Source: Desulfotignum sp. | GTDB taxonomy: Bacteria > Desulfobacterota > Desulfobacteria > Desulfobacterales > Desulfobacteraceae | Assembly (NCBI GenBank): GCA_011390635.1 | Contig: JAABSA010000017.1 | Span: forward strand, 299-64,298 | Direction of reading: 5' to 3' | Length of the DNA: 64,000 nucleotides | Shown: piece after piece, positions 48,321 through 57,868 of the stretch | Position numbering within the stretch: position 1 is the stretch's first letter | Layout: the number at the start of each line of letters is the position of its first letter | The notes under the pieces: model-generated | The model's database searches: none | Seen by the model: only the letters and a program-made list of their open reading frames with translations | Told to the model about the DNA's origin: nothing | Program-made: the position numbers and the translations under genes

Positions 48321-49630
48321 GAAGCTCTCCTTTCTTTTTTAGAACCTTTGGATCTGGAGAAGGTTCTGGTAATACTGTGGACTTTTTCACTGATCAGATC
48401 CCATTCGGTTCGAATCGTCCGCAAAAACATCTCCCACGGTTCCATATCTGTTTCATCCATCACCGAAGCACCACTCCCCCGTGATACGGCATGTTCATAA
48501 AGATCCGACAGTTTTTGGGCACAGGTGTTTCGGCTGAAATCCTGTGCCGTCTGCAATGCGCATTTTTGCCATGCAGCTGTTTTTTCAGGATGAGACACTG
48601 CATCACAAATGGCCCGGGAGAATGCTTTGGTGTTTGCACCGCTATGTAACAGCATGCCGTTCTGTTTGTGCCGTACCACTTCTCTGGCACCCGGGGCATC
48701 CAGGGCGATCACTGGTGTGCCTGCTGCCATGGCCTCTGTGAGCACCATGCCCTGGGTTTCAGATTTGGAGGAAAACACAAACATATCCATGGCCTGGTAG
48801 GCATCGGCCAGGACTTTTCCCTTGAGATTGCCTGTGAGAACCAGCCGGTCCAGAAGGTTGTGCGCATCAAAGATGTCGTGAATTTTTGCTTCTTCCGGGC
48901 CTTCTCCGGCTACGCAAAACCAGGTGTCAGCAAGGGTTTCCATAGCTATGGCAACACTTTTTGCCAGAAATACCAGGTTTTTTTCAGGGGCAAGTCTGCC
49001 CACATGTCCTATGACAAAAGCATTTTCAGGAATCTGCCGTTCTTTTTTAAAGGCAGGGCCGTCTGCGGAGCCAAAAAAAGCGGTATCCACACCCGTGGGA
49101 ATTTCCGTAATCGGGGTGGTGACTCCCCGCTTGCGGATCAAATCGGCAATACTTTTGCTGGGTGCCACCACCTGGTCGCATAAATTGGCGTACATGGTGG
49201 ACAGGTTCAAGGCAAACTGCCTGAAATTCTCGTTGTCTCCGGCTACATAATGGGCATATTCCTCATACAGGGTATGGTGGGTGAAAACAAGGGGAAGCCG
49301 GTGGCGCCGTGCCGCCCGGAAGGCCGCATCACCCAGCAGATACGGATGGTGACTGTGGATGATATCAGCCTTGAAATCCTCCAGTTTTTCGGTAATGTAA
49401 AACGGTACGGGAATGCGCATGGAAAAATCACTGCCGTTGAAATTCTGGATGGCCGGCACACGTATAATAGTATCATCTTCGGTTTCATCTATGCCGGCTT
49501 CCGGGAATGTGGGCGCAACAATGAGAACCCGATGCCCTTTTTTTTGCAGATCCTGTGCAAAATTATGAACCGAGCGCGCCACCCCGCCCACATGGGGCAG
49601 GTATGTATTGGTGAACATACAGATATGCAT
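48305..49630 (-). CDS. Glycosyltransferase family 4 protein
   Basis: MHICMFTNTYLPHVGGVARSVHNFAQDL; GHVGRLAPEKNL; SETQGMVLTEAMAAGTPVIALDAPG. Confidence 0.94.
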   Translation of the reverse strand: MHICMFTNTYLPHVGGVARSVHNFAQDLQKKGHRVLIVAPTFPEAGIDETEDDTIIRVPAIQNFNGSDFSMRIPVPFYITEKLEDFKADIIHSHHPYLLGDAAFRAARRHRLPLVFTHHTLYEEYAHYVAGDNENFRQFALNLSTMYANLCDQVVAPSKSIADLIRKRGVTTPITEIPTGVDTAFFGSADGPAFKKERQIPENAFVIGHVGRLAPEKNLVFLAKSVAIAMETLADTWFCVAGEGPEEAKIHDIFDAHNLLDRLVLTGNLKGKVLADAYQAMDMFVFSSKSETQGMVLTEAMAAGTPVIALDAPGAREVVRHKQNGMLLHSGANTKAFSRAICDAVSHPEKTAAWQKCALQTAQDFSRNTCAQKLSDLYEHAVSRGSGASVMDETDMEPWEMFLRTIRTEWDLISEKVHSITRTFSRSKGSKKERRASCSGV

Positions 49631-50082
49631 CAGATTCTTTCATACCTGCCCATGAGTTCGGCATGGAAAAGCACATGGCCGGACATGGCATTTTCCACCT
49701 CTGCCTTGGCGCTTTTTTCAGGCAGATCCAGCAGGGTGTCCAGGGCAAATAATTTGAAAAAATACCGGTGTTCTCTGTCCGGCGGGCAGGGGCCGAAATA
49801 CCCGGCTTCGCCATTAGTGCCGATACCGGCCACTCCCGGTGGCTCGCTGGCTTCTGCGATGGTGTGGGTATCCGGTGGGATATTGAATACCACCCAGTGG
49901 TCCCACATTCCGTCTTTGCGCAGGTTTTTGGGGACATCAGGATCATCCATGATCAGCACCAGGCTTTTGGCTTCATGGGGTACACCGGTGATCTCCAGGG
50001 GCGGATTTACATTATCACCGTCGCAGGTGTAGATGGACGGTATTTTTTCTCCCTGTATAAATGCGGAACTGGTAAGTTTCAT
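49630..50082 (-). CDS. YbhB/YbcL family Raf kinase inhibitor-like protein
   Basis: IPSIYTCDGDNVNPPLEITGVP; DPDVPKNLRKDGMWDHWVVFNIPP; YFGPCPPDREHRYFF. Confidence 0.95.
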   Translation of the reverse strand: MKLTSSAFIQGEKIPSIYTCDGDNVNPPLEITGVPHEAKSLVLIMDDPDVPKNLRKDGMWDHWVVFNIPPDTHTIAEASEPPGVAGIGTNGEAGYFGPCPPDREHRYFFKLFALDTLLDLPEKSAKAEVENAMSGHVLFHAELMGRYERI

Positions 50083-50241
50083 AATGACCTCCAACGCTTT
50101 AGAATGGTAAGATAGTGACGTGCATCTTCACCTTTGTGTCAATTTTATTACCAATTGTATGCATATCTTTTTGCCGGGTCAATGGGGGAATTCACCCATT
50201 TTTCAGTAAAACATCATGGAACTATCTGGTATGGATGCCGA

Positions 50242-50312
50242 CCCTGGAGGTGCCTTCCTGCCGGCCTGAGATCCACAGGCTCTGACAGTCCTGCAGCAAG
50301 GCACCTCCGGGG
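50242..50312 (+). ncRNA. Candidate structured RNA/DNA element upstream of ion transporter
   Basis: 15-bp stem CCCTGGAGGTGCCTT/AAGGCACCTCCGGGG (one G-T) with inner helices CTGC/GCAG and GCCTG/CAGGC. Confidence 0.5.
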
Positions 50313-50488
50313 GCTACCGCCGTGCAACAGGGACCGCATTCCACGGGTCTCAGTATAGAACCAGGCCACTGCCGTGCAGACACCGGTCAACCGAACAAGA
50401 CCGGTTCCATGCGACGGCCCTGAATTTCCGTTATTTGTGTCTTGACATAATACCGGGGGCGCTATACTTGTTATACCATTTTGGGTGT

Positions 50489-51766
50489 GTGATGCTGTAT
50501 GAACGATATTCCATACCACTATACAGGAGAGGACCGGGTGTCAGTATGGTAGCGGTTGTCATTTTCAGTCTGGCCTACCTGGGCATCGCCCTGGGCAAAA
50601 TTCCGGGACTGGTGATAGACCGGGTAGGTGTGGCCCTGCTCGGTGCCATTGCCATGGTGGTGTCCGGGGTGGTGACTCTGGAAGGGGCCGTGGGTGCCAT
50701 CGATCTGCCCACGATCCTTTTGCTGTATTCGTTGATGATACTTTCCGCACAGTTGCGCCTGGGTGGTTTCTACACCTGGGTGGCCTTTATAATTGTGCCC
50801 TATTATAAACATCCCAGGGTTTTTTTAGGCATCACCATGGGGGTGAGCGCAGTGCTGTCCGCAGTGCTGGCCAATGATATCGTGTGCTTTGCATTGACTC
50901 CGGTGCTGGCGGTCTCGCTGCTGAAAGCCGGGCTGAATCCGCTGCCGTTTCTCATCGGCCTGGCGGTCTCCAGCAACATCGGGTCTGCCGCCACCATCAT
51001 CGGCAATCCCCAGAACATGCTCATCGGCCAGACCGGGTATCTGGATTTTGCACACTTTTTTTTCTGGTGCACCCCGCCCGCGGTGCTGGCCCTGTCTGCA
51101 GGGTACGGAATCATATTGTGGATATACCGGGGAAGGTTTTGCCACCTGGAAAACAGGAAGAAGCAGGAAGGCAGCGAAGAGCCGGGGCAGCCTTTTGATC
51201 CGTGGCAGACATCCAAAGGGGTGCTGGCGGTGGGGGTGTTGATGATATTATTTTGCACGTCAATACCCAGAGAATATTCCGCCATCGGCATTGCCGGGGT
51301 GCTGCTGTGCTCCCGTAAAATGAAAACCCGGGACATCACGGGACTGGTGGACTGGCATTTGATCACCTTGTTCTGTGCTCTGTTTATCATCATCCACGGG
51401 ATATCTGAAAGCGGATACCTGGATATGGTGATGGACCGCCTGGCGGACATGGGCCTGCATCTGAGCAGCCTGCCGGTGTTGACCGGAATATCCGCCCTGT
51501 TGAGTAACCTGTTCAGCAACGTGCCTGCGGCCATGCTGCTGATCTCCTTTCTGGATCCATCGGATCACATCCAGTGGCATACCCTGGCCGTTTCCAGTAC
51601 CTTTGCCGGCAACCTGTTCCTGTTAGGCAGCATTGCCAATCTCATCGTGGTGGAACAGGCACAGGCCCATGGTATAAAAATTTCTTTTTTGCAGCATGCA
51701 GCCGTGGGTATTCCCGTGACCATCGCCTCTTTACTGATATTGACTGGATGGTTTCTGGCGGTATGA
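50489..51766 (+). CDS. ArsB/NhaD/SLC13-like (ion transporter superfamily) permease
   Basis: ANDIVCFALTPVLAVSLL; GLAVSSNIGSAATIIGNPQNMLIG; NLFSNVPAAMLL. Confidence 0.9.
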   Translation: MMLYERYSIPLYRRGPGVSMVAVVIFSLAYLGIALGKIPGLVIDRVGVALLGAIAMVVSGVVTLEGAVGAIDLPTILLLYSLMILSAQLRLGGFYTWVAFIIVPYYKHPRVFLGITMGVSAVLSAVLANDIVCFALTPVLAVSLLKAGLNPLPFLIGLAVSSNIGSAATIIGNPQNMLIGQTGYLDFAHFFFWCTPPAVLALSAGYGIILWIYRGRFCHLENRKKQEGSEEPGQPFDPWQTSKGVLAVGVLMILFCTSIPREYSAIGIAGVLLCSRKMKTRDITGLVDWHLITLFCALFIIIHGISESGYLDMVMDRLADMGLHLSSLPVLTGISALLSNLFSNVPAAMLLISFLDPSDHIQWHTLAVSSTFAGNLFLLGSIANLIVVEQAQAHGIKISFLQHAAVGIPVTIASLLILTGWFLAV

Positions 51767-52137
51767 AAGACAAAATTATAAATACAACCTATGCCTCAGT
51801 CTTTGCCGTGAATCATCAATATTATCCCACAGAGCTGTTTTCCAGTAAACTTTCGCAGGTGCGAAAAACCGATCCCAAAGGGTATCGGCGCATCAGAAAT
51901 ACCATAGACCGGCTGCTGGTTGATCCGTCCGGTGCAGATGGCAAAATGAAGGGCATATACCATGGCCGGCTCAAAAAGTATGTGGGCCGGCGCGATTACC
52001 GCATCATCTATTACTGGTGTGCCAGGTGTCTCAAGGAAAACCGGCGCCTGCACTGCGGACCCATCCCCAACAACAGCGTGATCTTTTTTGATATCTATCA
52101 CAAAAAAGACAAAAAAAAGATCAAACGCCCGGGATAG
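51763..52137 (+). CDS. RelE/ParE-superfamily-like protein, no adjacent antitoxin
   Basis: FSSKLSQVRKTDPKGYRRIRNTIDRLLVDPS...MKGIYHGRLKKYVGRRDYRIIYYW; ATGA overlap with the transporter stop. Confidence 0.75.
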   Translation: MKDKIINTTYASVFAVNHQYYPTELFSSKLSQVRKTDPKGYRRIRNTIDRLLVDPSGADGKMKGIYHGRLKKYVGRRDYRIIYYWCARCLKENRRLHCGPIPNNSVIFFDIYHKKDKKKIKRPG

Positions 52138-52152
52138 CGGACTTCCCGGAGA

Positions 52153-53091
52153 TCAGCCTGGAGAATAAAAGGAGCGCAGTGTGTCCACCCCGTCTTTCAC
52201 CGCTTTGGCAGAAGCATCAAGGGCGGTTTTTTCCGCATCGGTCAATGCCAGTTCCAGAATTTTTTCCACCCCGTTTTTCCCCAGAAGGGCCGGGACCCCC
52301 AGAAACATGTCCTGGTATCCGTATTCGCCACGCAGATAGGCGGACACCGGCACCACCCGTTTTTCATCCTTGATAATGGCTTCCACCATCTTGGCTGCAG
52401 AGGCACCTGGCGCGTAAAAAGCCGATCCCTGCTTGAGCAGGGACACGATCTCCCCGCCGCCGGTGCGGGTGCGGTCGATCAGTTTTTCCAGTTCATCCGG
52501 TTCGATCAGTTCGGTGACCGGAATGCCGTTCACCCGGGTATACCTGGGCAGGGGCACCATGGTGTCCCCATGGCCGCCCAACACCATGGCCATGACATCC
52601 CCGGGCCAGATATTGAGTTTTTCCGCAATAAAATACCGGAATCTGGTGGAGTCCAGCACACCGGCCATGCCCATGACCCGTTTCAGGGCAAATCCTGTTT
52701 CCTGGAGGGTGGCCATGGCAATGACATCCAGCGGATTGGATACCACTACCACAACAGCATTGGGGGCGTATTCGGCAATGGCCCGGGAGGCTTTTTTGGC
52801 GATGTCTACATTGATTTTCATCAGATCCATACGGTCCATGCCCGGCTTTCTGGGAATCCCCGCGGTGAGGACCACCACGTCCGAATCGGCAATCTCTTTG
52901 TAATCATTGGTACCGGAGATATGGACATTGTAGTTTCGCATGGGTGCGGCGTGCAGATAATCCATGGCCTTGGCCTGGGGAAGGCCTTCCACCACATCGA
53001 CCATGACAATGTCTGCCAGGTTTTTCTCCGCAATATAGTAGACAGCTGTGGCGCCCACATTTCCGGCACCGATAATGGATACTTTAGGCAT
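52153..53091 (-). CDS. mdh: Malate dehydrogenase
   Basis: IIGAGNVGATAVYYIAEK; AGIPRKPGMDRMDL; VSNPLDV; LGGHGDTMVPL. Confidence 0.94.
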   Translation of the reverse strand: MPKVSIIGAGNVGATAVYYIAEKNLADIVMVDVVEGLPQAKAMDYLHAAPMRNYNVHISGTNDYKEIADSDVVVLTAGIPRKPGMDRMDLMKINVDIAKKASRAIAEYAPNAVVVVVSNPLDVIAMATLQETGFALKRVMGMAGVLDSTRFRYFIAEKLNIWPGDVMAMVLGGHGDTMVPLPRYTRVNGIPVTELIEPDELEKLIDRTRTGGGEIVSLLKQGSAFYAPGASAAKMVEAIIKDEKRVVPVSAYLRGEYGYQDMFLGVPALLGKNGVEKILELALTDAEKTALDASAKAVKDGVDTLRSFYSPG

Positions 53092-53998
53092 GGGAATCCT
53101 CCTTGATCGTGTCTTGTATTGTCCTGGCACATGTCTTCAAGGTCTGTATCTGTTCTGGATCCAGACGGGGTTCCAGCACTTTTGCAACGCCGCTTTTGTT
53201 TATCACACAAGGCAATGACAAGGCTGCATCCGTGATGCCGAACTGGCCGAAGAGCATCTGGGAGACGGACATGATCCGGCCGGTGTTGCGGCAGATGGCT
53301 TCCGCCAGGTCGGCCGCCACAGCCGAAGGTCCATAATAGGCACTGGCCCGGCCGGCCAGATCCACAATCAACGCCCCAGCCTGCCGGGTCTGGTCAAACA
53401 GATCTGCAATGGTTTCTTCTGCCATGAAGTTTTCTATGGGCACCCCGGACACGCAGCAGTAATGTTGCAGGATGATCATGTCATCGGTATGCCTGCCGAT
53501 AACCTGGGCCGCCACATTTTCCATGGAGACCTTCAGTTCTCTTGCAATGAAAAACCGCAGTCTTGTGGCATCCAGAATACCGCCAAGGCCCATGATCTGG
53601 TCAGGGGGCAATGCAGAATGCCGGACAAACAAGGTGGTGAGCAGGTCCACCGGTTCTGAGACAATAATGACCTTTGCGTCGGCACGGGTGATTTTTTGTG
53701 CATACCCGGTGATGATATCCCTGTTTTTCTGGAAAAGGGCATCCCGGTCCATGCCGGGGGTTCTTACAGCCCCGGCTGTAAGAATGATAACCTCTGCGTC
53801 AAGCACGGCATCCGGGTCGCCTGTGCCTGAGATAACGGTGCGGTATCCCCGGATGGGGGCCGCTTCCATCATGTCCAGGGCCTTGCCCTGCGCCAGTCCG
53901 TCCTGGATATCGAAAAGGGTGACATGGTCCACCCCTTTTTCCGCCAGAAAAAATGCGGTGTTGGCCCCGACATTGCCGCTGCCGATGATTCCGATCAT
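53084..53998 (-). CDS. Divergent LDH/MDH-family paralog
   Basis: IIGSGNVGANTAFFLAEKG; VRTPGMDRD; VSEPVDL in place of NP(L/V)D; IGRHTDDM in place of GGHGDTM. Confidence 0.85.
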   Translation of the reverse strand: MIGIIGSGNVGANTAFFLAEKGVDHVTLFDIQDGLAQGKALDMMEAAPIRGYRTVISGTGDPDAVLDAEVIILTAGAVRTPGMDRDALFQKNRDIITGYAQKITRADAKVIIVSEPVDLLTTLFVRHSALPPDQIMGLGGILDATRLRFFIARELKVSMENVAAQVIGRHTDDMIILQHYCCVSGVPIENFMAEETIADLFDQTRQAGALIVDLAGRASAYYGPSAVAADLAEAICRNTGRIMSVSQMLFGQFGITDAALSLPCVINKSGVAKVLEPRLDPEQIQTLKTCARTIQDTIKEDSHA

Positions 53999-54297
53999 AG
54001 GAGACCTCCTTTTTTCTGTCATTGCAAATAAATAGTATAATAATATGCAAAATGAATGCCTTTACTGTAGGCCGACTAAGCCGGTGTTGTCAAATCCAAA
54101 ACAAAAAAGATCCAGAACCGCTGCCTGTAAGAACGATGCCTGTAGCATCACAAACCGATCTTTTGATTGGAGGGTGGGGGAGGCATAGGACCAAATGGCA
54201 CTATACTGCCGCAAAACAACTGGCACCCGGCCGGTTGTAGAATGCAAAATCATGGTTATTGTGGTATTTATTGACGTACATCAACAGGAGGGAATCC

Positions 54298-55215
54298 ATG
54301 GAACGACTGCTGATCACCGGTGCTTCCGGTTTTGTGGGAACGCATCTGGCCCGGTATTTTTTATCAAAAGGCGTGCATGTGACCGGTCTGGGCACTTCCA
54401 CCACCCATCCGTTTACCGAAGAATATGACAATTTTGTGTGGATATCCGCCGACACCACCAAACAAGGGGCCTGGCAGGAACAGGTGCCTCTGGCAGATGC
54501 CATTGTCAACCTGGCCGGGCAGAGCATTTTCAAACGCTGGACAGACAAATACAAGCAGGCTATTTATGATTCCCGGATATTCACCACCCGGAACCTGGTG
54601 GCGGCCATGGCGGAAAACAAGCCGGTCATTCTTTTGAGCACCTCGGCGGTGGGCATCTATGGTGATGCCAAAGAAAAGCGGCTCACAGAAGATGCCCCGC
54701 CGGGATCCGACTTTCTGGCCAGGGTGTGCATCGACTGGGAAGCGGAAGCCCGCAAGGCTGAAAGCCTCGGAGCAACGGTGCATATCATGCGGTTTGGGGT
54801 GGTCCTGGGGGACGGCGGGGCTTTGTCGGTCATGTCCCCGGCCTTTAAATGGTTTGCCGGAGGCCCTCTGGGTGGTGGCCGGCATTGGTTTCCCTGGATT
54901 CATATCCAGGATCTGATCCGGGCCGCGGACTTTTTGATAGAAAAATCTACTGCCTCTGCCTCGTTTAACCTGGTGGGGCCTGAACCTGTGCGGCAGCGAG
55001 ATTTTGCCAAAGCCCTGGGCCGGGCACTGCACCGTCCGGCTGTGGTGCCTGCCCCCGGATTTATGGTGAAACTGGTCATGGGCGAGCTGGGGGCTTCGCT
55101 GCTCAACAGCCAGAAAGCATATCCCAAAGGTTTGGAAGATCTGGAATTTTCTTTTGAACATAAATCGGTTGAAGCCGCTTTGGCAGCCATTTTCGGCACA
55201 CCATCCGACAAATGA
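54298..55215 (+). CDS. TIGR01777-type NAD-dependent epimerase (YfcH-like)
   Basis: LITGASGFVGTHLARYFL; NLAGQSIFKRWTDKYKQAIYDSRI; LSTSAVGIYGD. Confidence 0.93.
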   Translation: MERLLITGASGFVGTHLARYFLSKGVHVTGLGTSTTHPFTEEYDNFVWISADTTKQGAWQEQVPLADAIVNLAGQSIFKRWTDKYKQAIYDSRIFTTRNLVAAMAENKPVILLSTSAVGIYGDAKEKRLTEDAPPGSDFLARVCIDWEAEARKAESLGATVHIMRFGVVLGDGGALSVMSPAFKWFAGGPLGGGRHWFPWIHIQDLIRAADFLIEKSTASASFNLVGPEPVRQRDFAKALGRALHRPAVVPAPGFMVKLVMGELGASLLNSQKAYPKGLEDLEFSFEHKSVEAALAAIFGTPSDK

Positions 55216-55352
55216 AAAATTACTTGTCATGACCTTGAAATCTGGTATACAAATTGCTGTCAACCTGTTATTTAATGGCTGTAGTATGTAATTGTCATGT
55301 GATATTATTATTGGCTGAAAAATGAAAAACACCAATCAGGAGGAAAAGACCC

Positions 55353-55814
55353 ATGCATTTTGGATCCATTGATGAAATATTGACCTTTGCCATTGGCAAG
55401 GAAAACGAAGCGGTTGAATTTTACAATACCCTGGCTGCTGAAGCCACCAGGGCTTCCCTTAAGGGAATTTTTCAAAATTTTGCCAAAGAAGAAGAAAAAC
55501 ACGCAGCCCTTTTGTCCGATATTTCCGGAAACAAGGCAAAAATTGCGTCCTATGAGTTCAAGAAAATTCCTGATCTGAAAATCAGCGACTACATGGTGGA
55601 AAAAGACTATGAGCAGGGCATGCCCATGCCCGAAATTCTCAAAATAGCCATGAAAAGAGAAGAAAAAGCGGTGAAGCTCTACCAGACCCTGGCAGACCAG
55701 ACCGATAATGCAGATGCCAAAAAAGTATTCATGATGCTGGTCCAGGAGGAATCCAAACACAAACTGGGCCTGGAATCCATGTATGATGATTACCTGGCCG
55801 ACCAGGACAATTAG
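55353..55814 (+). CDS. Rubrerythrin/ferritin-like protein
   Basis: AIGKENEAVEFYNTLAAEA; FAKEEEKHAALL; KREEKAVKLYQTLA; LVQEESKHKLGL. Confidence 0.92.
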   Translation: MHFGSIDEILTFAIGKENEAVEFYNTLAAEATRASLKGIFQNFAKEEEKHAALLSDISGNKAKIASYEFKKIPDLKISDYMVEKDYEQGMPMPEILKIAMKREEKAVKLYQTLADQTDNADAKKVFMMLVQEESKHKLGLESMYDDYLADQDN

Positions 55815-55829
55815 GCACACCGGGGCGCC

Positions 55830-57197
55830 ATGGATTTAAGCTGCCTTTTCAGACCGTCTTCCATGGCGGTGATCGGGGTGTCCACCTCCCATGACAGCCA
55901 CCCGGCCAATGTGATTTACAACAAGAATCACCTGCGGTACCCGGTGCAGACCTTTGCCGTCAACCCCAAAGGCGGGCGTCTTAACCGGGAACCGCTGTAC
56001 CGGTCTGTGGCAGACATTGAAATAGCCGTGGACCTGGCCGTGATTGCAGTGCGCTCCCGGTTTGTCCCGGATGTGGTGGCCCAGTGTATTGCAAAAGGCA
56101 TCAAAGGGGCGGTGATCATCTCCGGCGGGTTTGCTGAATCCGGCAGAAAAGATCTCCAGAACCAGGTGGCGGATATGGCGGCCCGGGCGGATTTTCCCTT
56201 TGTGGGCCCCAACTGCCTGGGCATTTATTCGCCTGATGCAGTGGATACCTTTTTTCTGCCCGGTGAGCGCATTATCCATCCCAAAAAAGGCAACATCGGG
56301 TTTGTATCCCAGAGTGGCGGGGTCCTGGTGGACCAGATGGTGAAATTCGCCGGCGAGGGCATCGGGGTGTCTGCTGCGGTGAGCATCGGCAACAAAGCCT
56401 GTCTCAGAGAAACCCATTTGATCGACTGGTTTGAACAGGACCTGGGCACCCGTGTCATTGCATTTTATATTGAAGGATTTGACTGCCGCGAGGGCAGAGA
56501 ATTCATCCAAAAGGCCCAGACCTGTTCCAAACCTATAGTGGTACTCAAGGCAGGCAAAACCGCCAAAGGCATTGCCGCCGCCTCCAGCCATACCGCATCC
56601 ATGGCCGGAGACTACCGGGTGTTTTCCCAGGTCATGCAGCAGCATTGCGTGGCCGAGGCGGACACCGAGTATGAACTCACCTCGTTTTGCGAGGCATTGA
56701 GCTGCTATCCCAAGGGCATCTTCGGCAATGTGGGCATTGTGTCCGTTTCCGGCGGGCACGGGGTGGTGGCGGCAGATGCCTGCGGTCACCACGGCCTGCA
56801 CATCCCCAAGATTGCCGCAGCCACGGCCGATACTATCCGGGCAAGATTGTCCCCGGAAATCCAGCAGATCGCTACCCTGGATAATCCATTGGATTTGACA
56901 GGCTCCTGCGTGGATGCCGACATTCTCACATCCGTTCGCCACCTTTCCCGGGACCGGAATCTTGACTGCATTCTGGCCCTGCTGTTGCCCTATTCTCCGG
57001 GTATTTCCGCCGACATCGGTGCCAAACTGAGCCAGGTGGCCAGAAACGAGGGTAAACCCCTGATCGCATATGTGCCCAAAGAGGACAAGTACAAGATTAT
57101 CACTGAAGGATTTGAACTCAACCGGATCCCCGTAGCCTCCTCGGTGGAAGGGGCCGTGCTTATGGCCAAGGCATTAAAGAGGTGCAGACCATGGTGA
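55830..57197 (+). CDS. ADP-forming acyl-CoA synthetase alpha subunit (CoA-binding/ligase)
   Basis: FRPSSMAVIGVSTSHDSHPANVIYNKN; FVSQSGGVLVDQMVKFA; ASSHTASMAGDYRVF. Confidence 0.93.
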   Translation: MDLSCLFRPSSMAVIGVSTSHDSHPANVIYNKNHLRYPVQTFAVNPKGGRLNREPLYRSVADIEIAVDLAVIAVRSRFVPDVVAQCIAKGIKGAVIISGGFAESGRKDLQNQVADMAARADFPFVGPNCLGIYSPDAVDTFFLPGERIIHPKKGNIGFVSQSGGVLVDQMVKFAGEGIGVSAAVSIGNKACLRETHLIDWFEQDLGTRVIAFYIEGFDCREGREFIQKAQTCSKPIVVLKAGKTAKGIAAASSHTASMAGDYRVFSQVMQQHCVAEADTEYELTSFCEALSCYPKGIFGNVGIVSVSGGHGVVAADACGHHGLHIPKIAAATADTIRARLSPEIQQIATLDNPLDLTGSCVDADILTSVRHLSRDRNLDCILALLLPYSPGISADIGAKLSQVARNEGKPLIAYVPKEDKYKIITEGFELNRIPVASSVEGAVLMAKALKRCRPW

Positions 57198-57868
57198 CCC
57201 CGCGCATGCAGCAGATCATTGCCGATGCCCAACCCATCGGGTGGGTCCTGGAGCCGTTTGCTAAAGAACTGCTGGCCCACGGCAAATTGACTATTCCCAA
57301 AGGGATTTTGACCGATTCTCTGGATACGGCCCGTAAATTTCTGGCTGCAGCAAAACACCCGGTGGTGATCAAGGCCGTGTCTGCCGACATTGTGCACAAA
57401 ACCGAGCTGCAGGCAGTGGTCACCGGTATACAGGACCCGGAGATCCTCGCATCCCAGATGCAACGGCTGCTGGCCCTGAAAGGGTGCCGCCAGGTGCTGG
57501 TGGAGGAAATGATTTTTGGCATCGAGATCCTGGTGGGGGCGAAAAATGATGTCCAGTTCGGGCCGGTGGTGGTGCTGGGCCCCGGCGGCACAGGGGTGGA
57601 ACTGTACAATGATACCGCCATCCGCCTGGCACCGGTGACACCCGCAGATGTATATTCCATGGTGGATTCTTTGGGGGCAAAACCGGTTTTCGAAGGGTTC
57701 CGGGGCCGGCCCGGGGTGAACATGGAAGAACTCACCCGCCTGGTGGTTACCTTTTCTCACCTGCTCATGGATCTGGAGCCGTATTTTTCATCCATTGACC
57801 TGAACCCGGTAATCTGCACCCCGGACCGTTGTGTGGTGGCGGATGCCCGCATCATGCTGCTGCCATGA
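57182..57868 (+). CDS. ADP-forming acyl-CoA synthetase beta subunit (ATP-grasp)
   Basis: AKHPVVIKAVSADIVHKTELQAVVTGI; VEEMIFGIEILVGAKND; FGPVVVLGPGGTGVELYND. Confidence 0.94.
   Translation: MQTMVTPRMQQIIADAQPIGWVLEPFAKELLAHGKLTIPKGILTDSLDTARKFLAAAKHPVVIKAVSADIVHKTELQAVVTGIQDPEILASQMQRLLALKGCRQVLVEEMIFGIEILVGAKNDVQFGPVVVLGPGGTGVELYNDTAIRLAPVTPADVYSMVDSLGAKPVFEGFRGRPGVNMEELTRLVVTFSHLLMDLEPYFSSIDLNPVICTPDRCVVADARIMLLP

Noticed and set aside
54364-55335. 323-aa minus-strand ORF over the TIGR01777 epimerase
   Set aside because: Antisense shadow; no domain pattern, whereas the plus strand has GASGFVGTHLA.
55836-56942. 368-aa minus-strand ORF antisense to the acyl-CoA synthetase gene
   Set aside because: Same shadow-ORF pattern; the plus frame is clearly the CoA-ligase alpha subunit.
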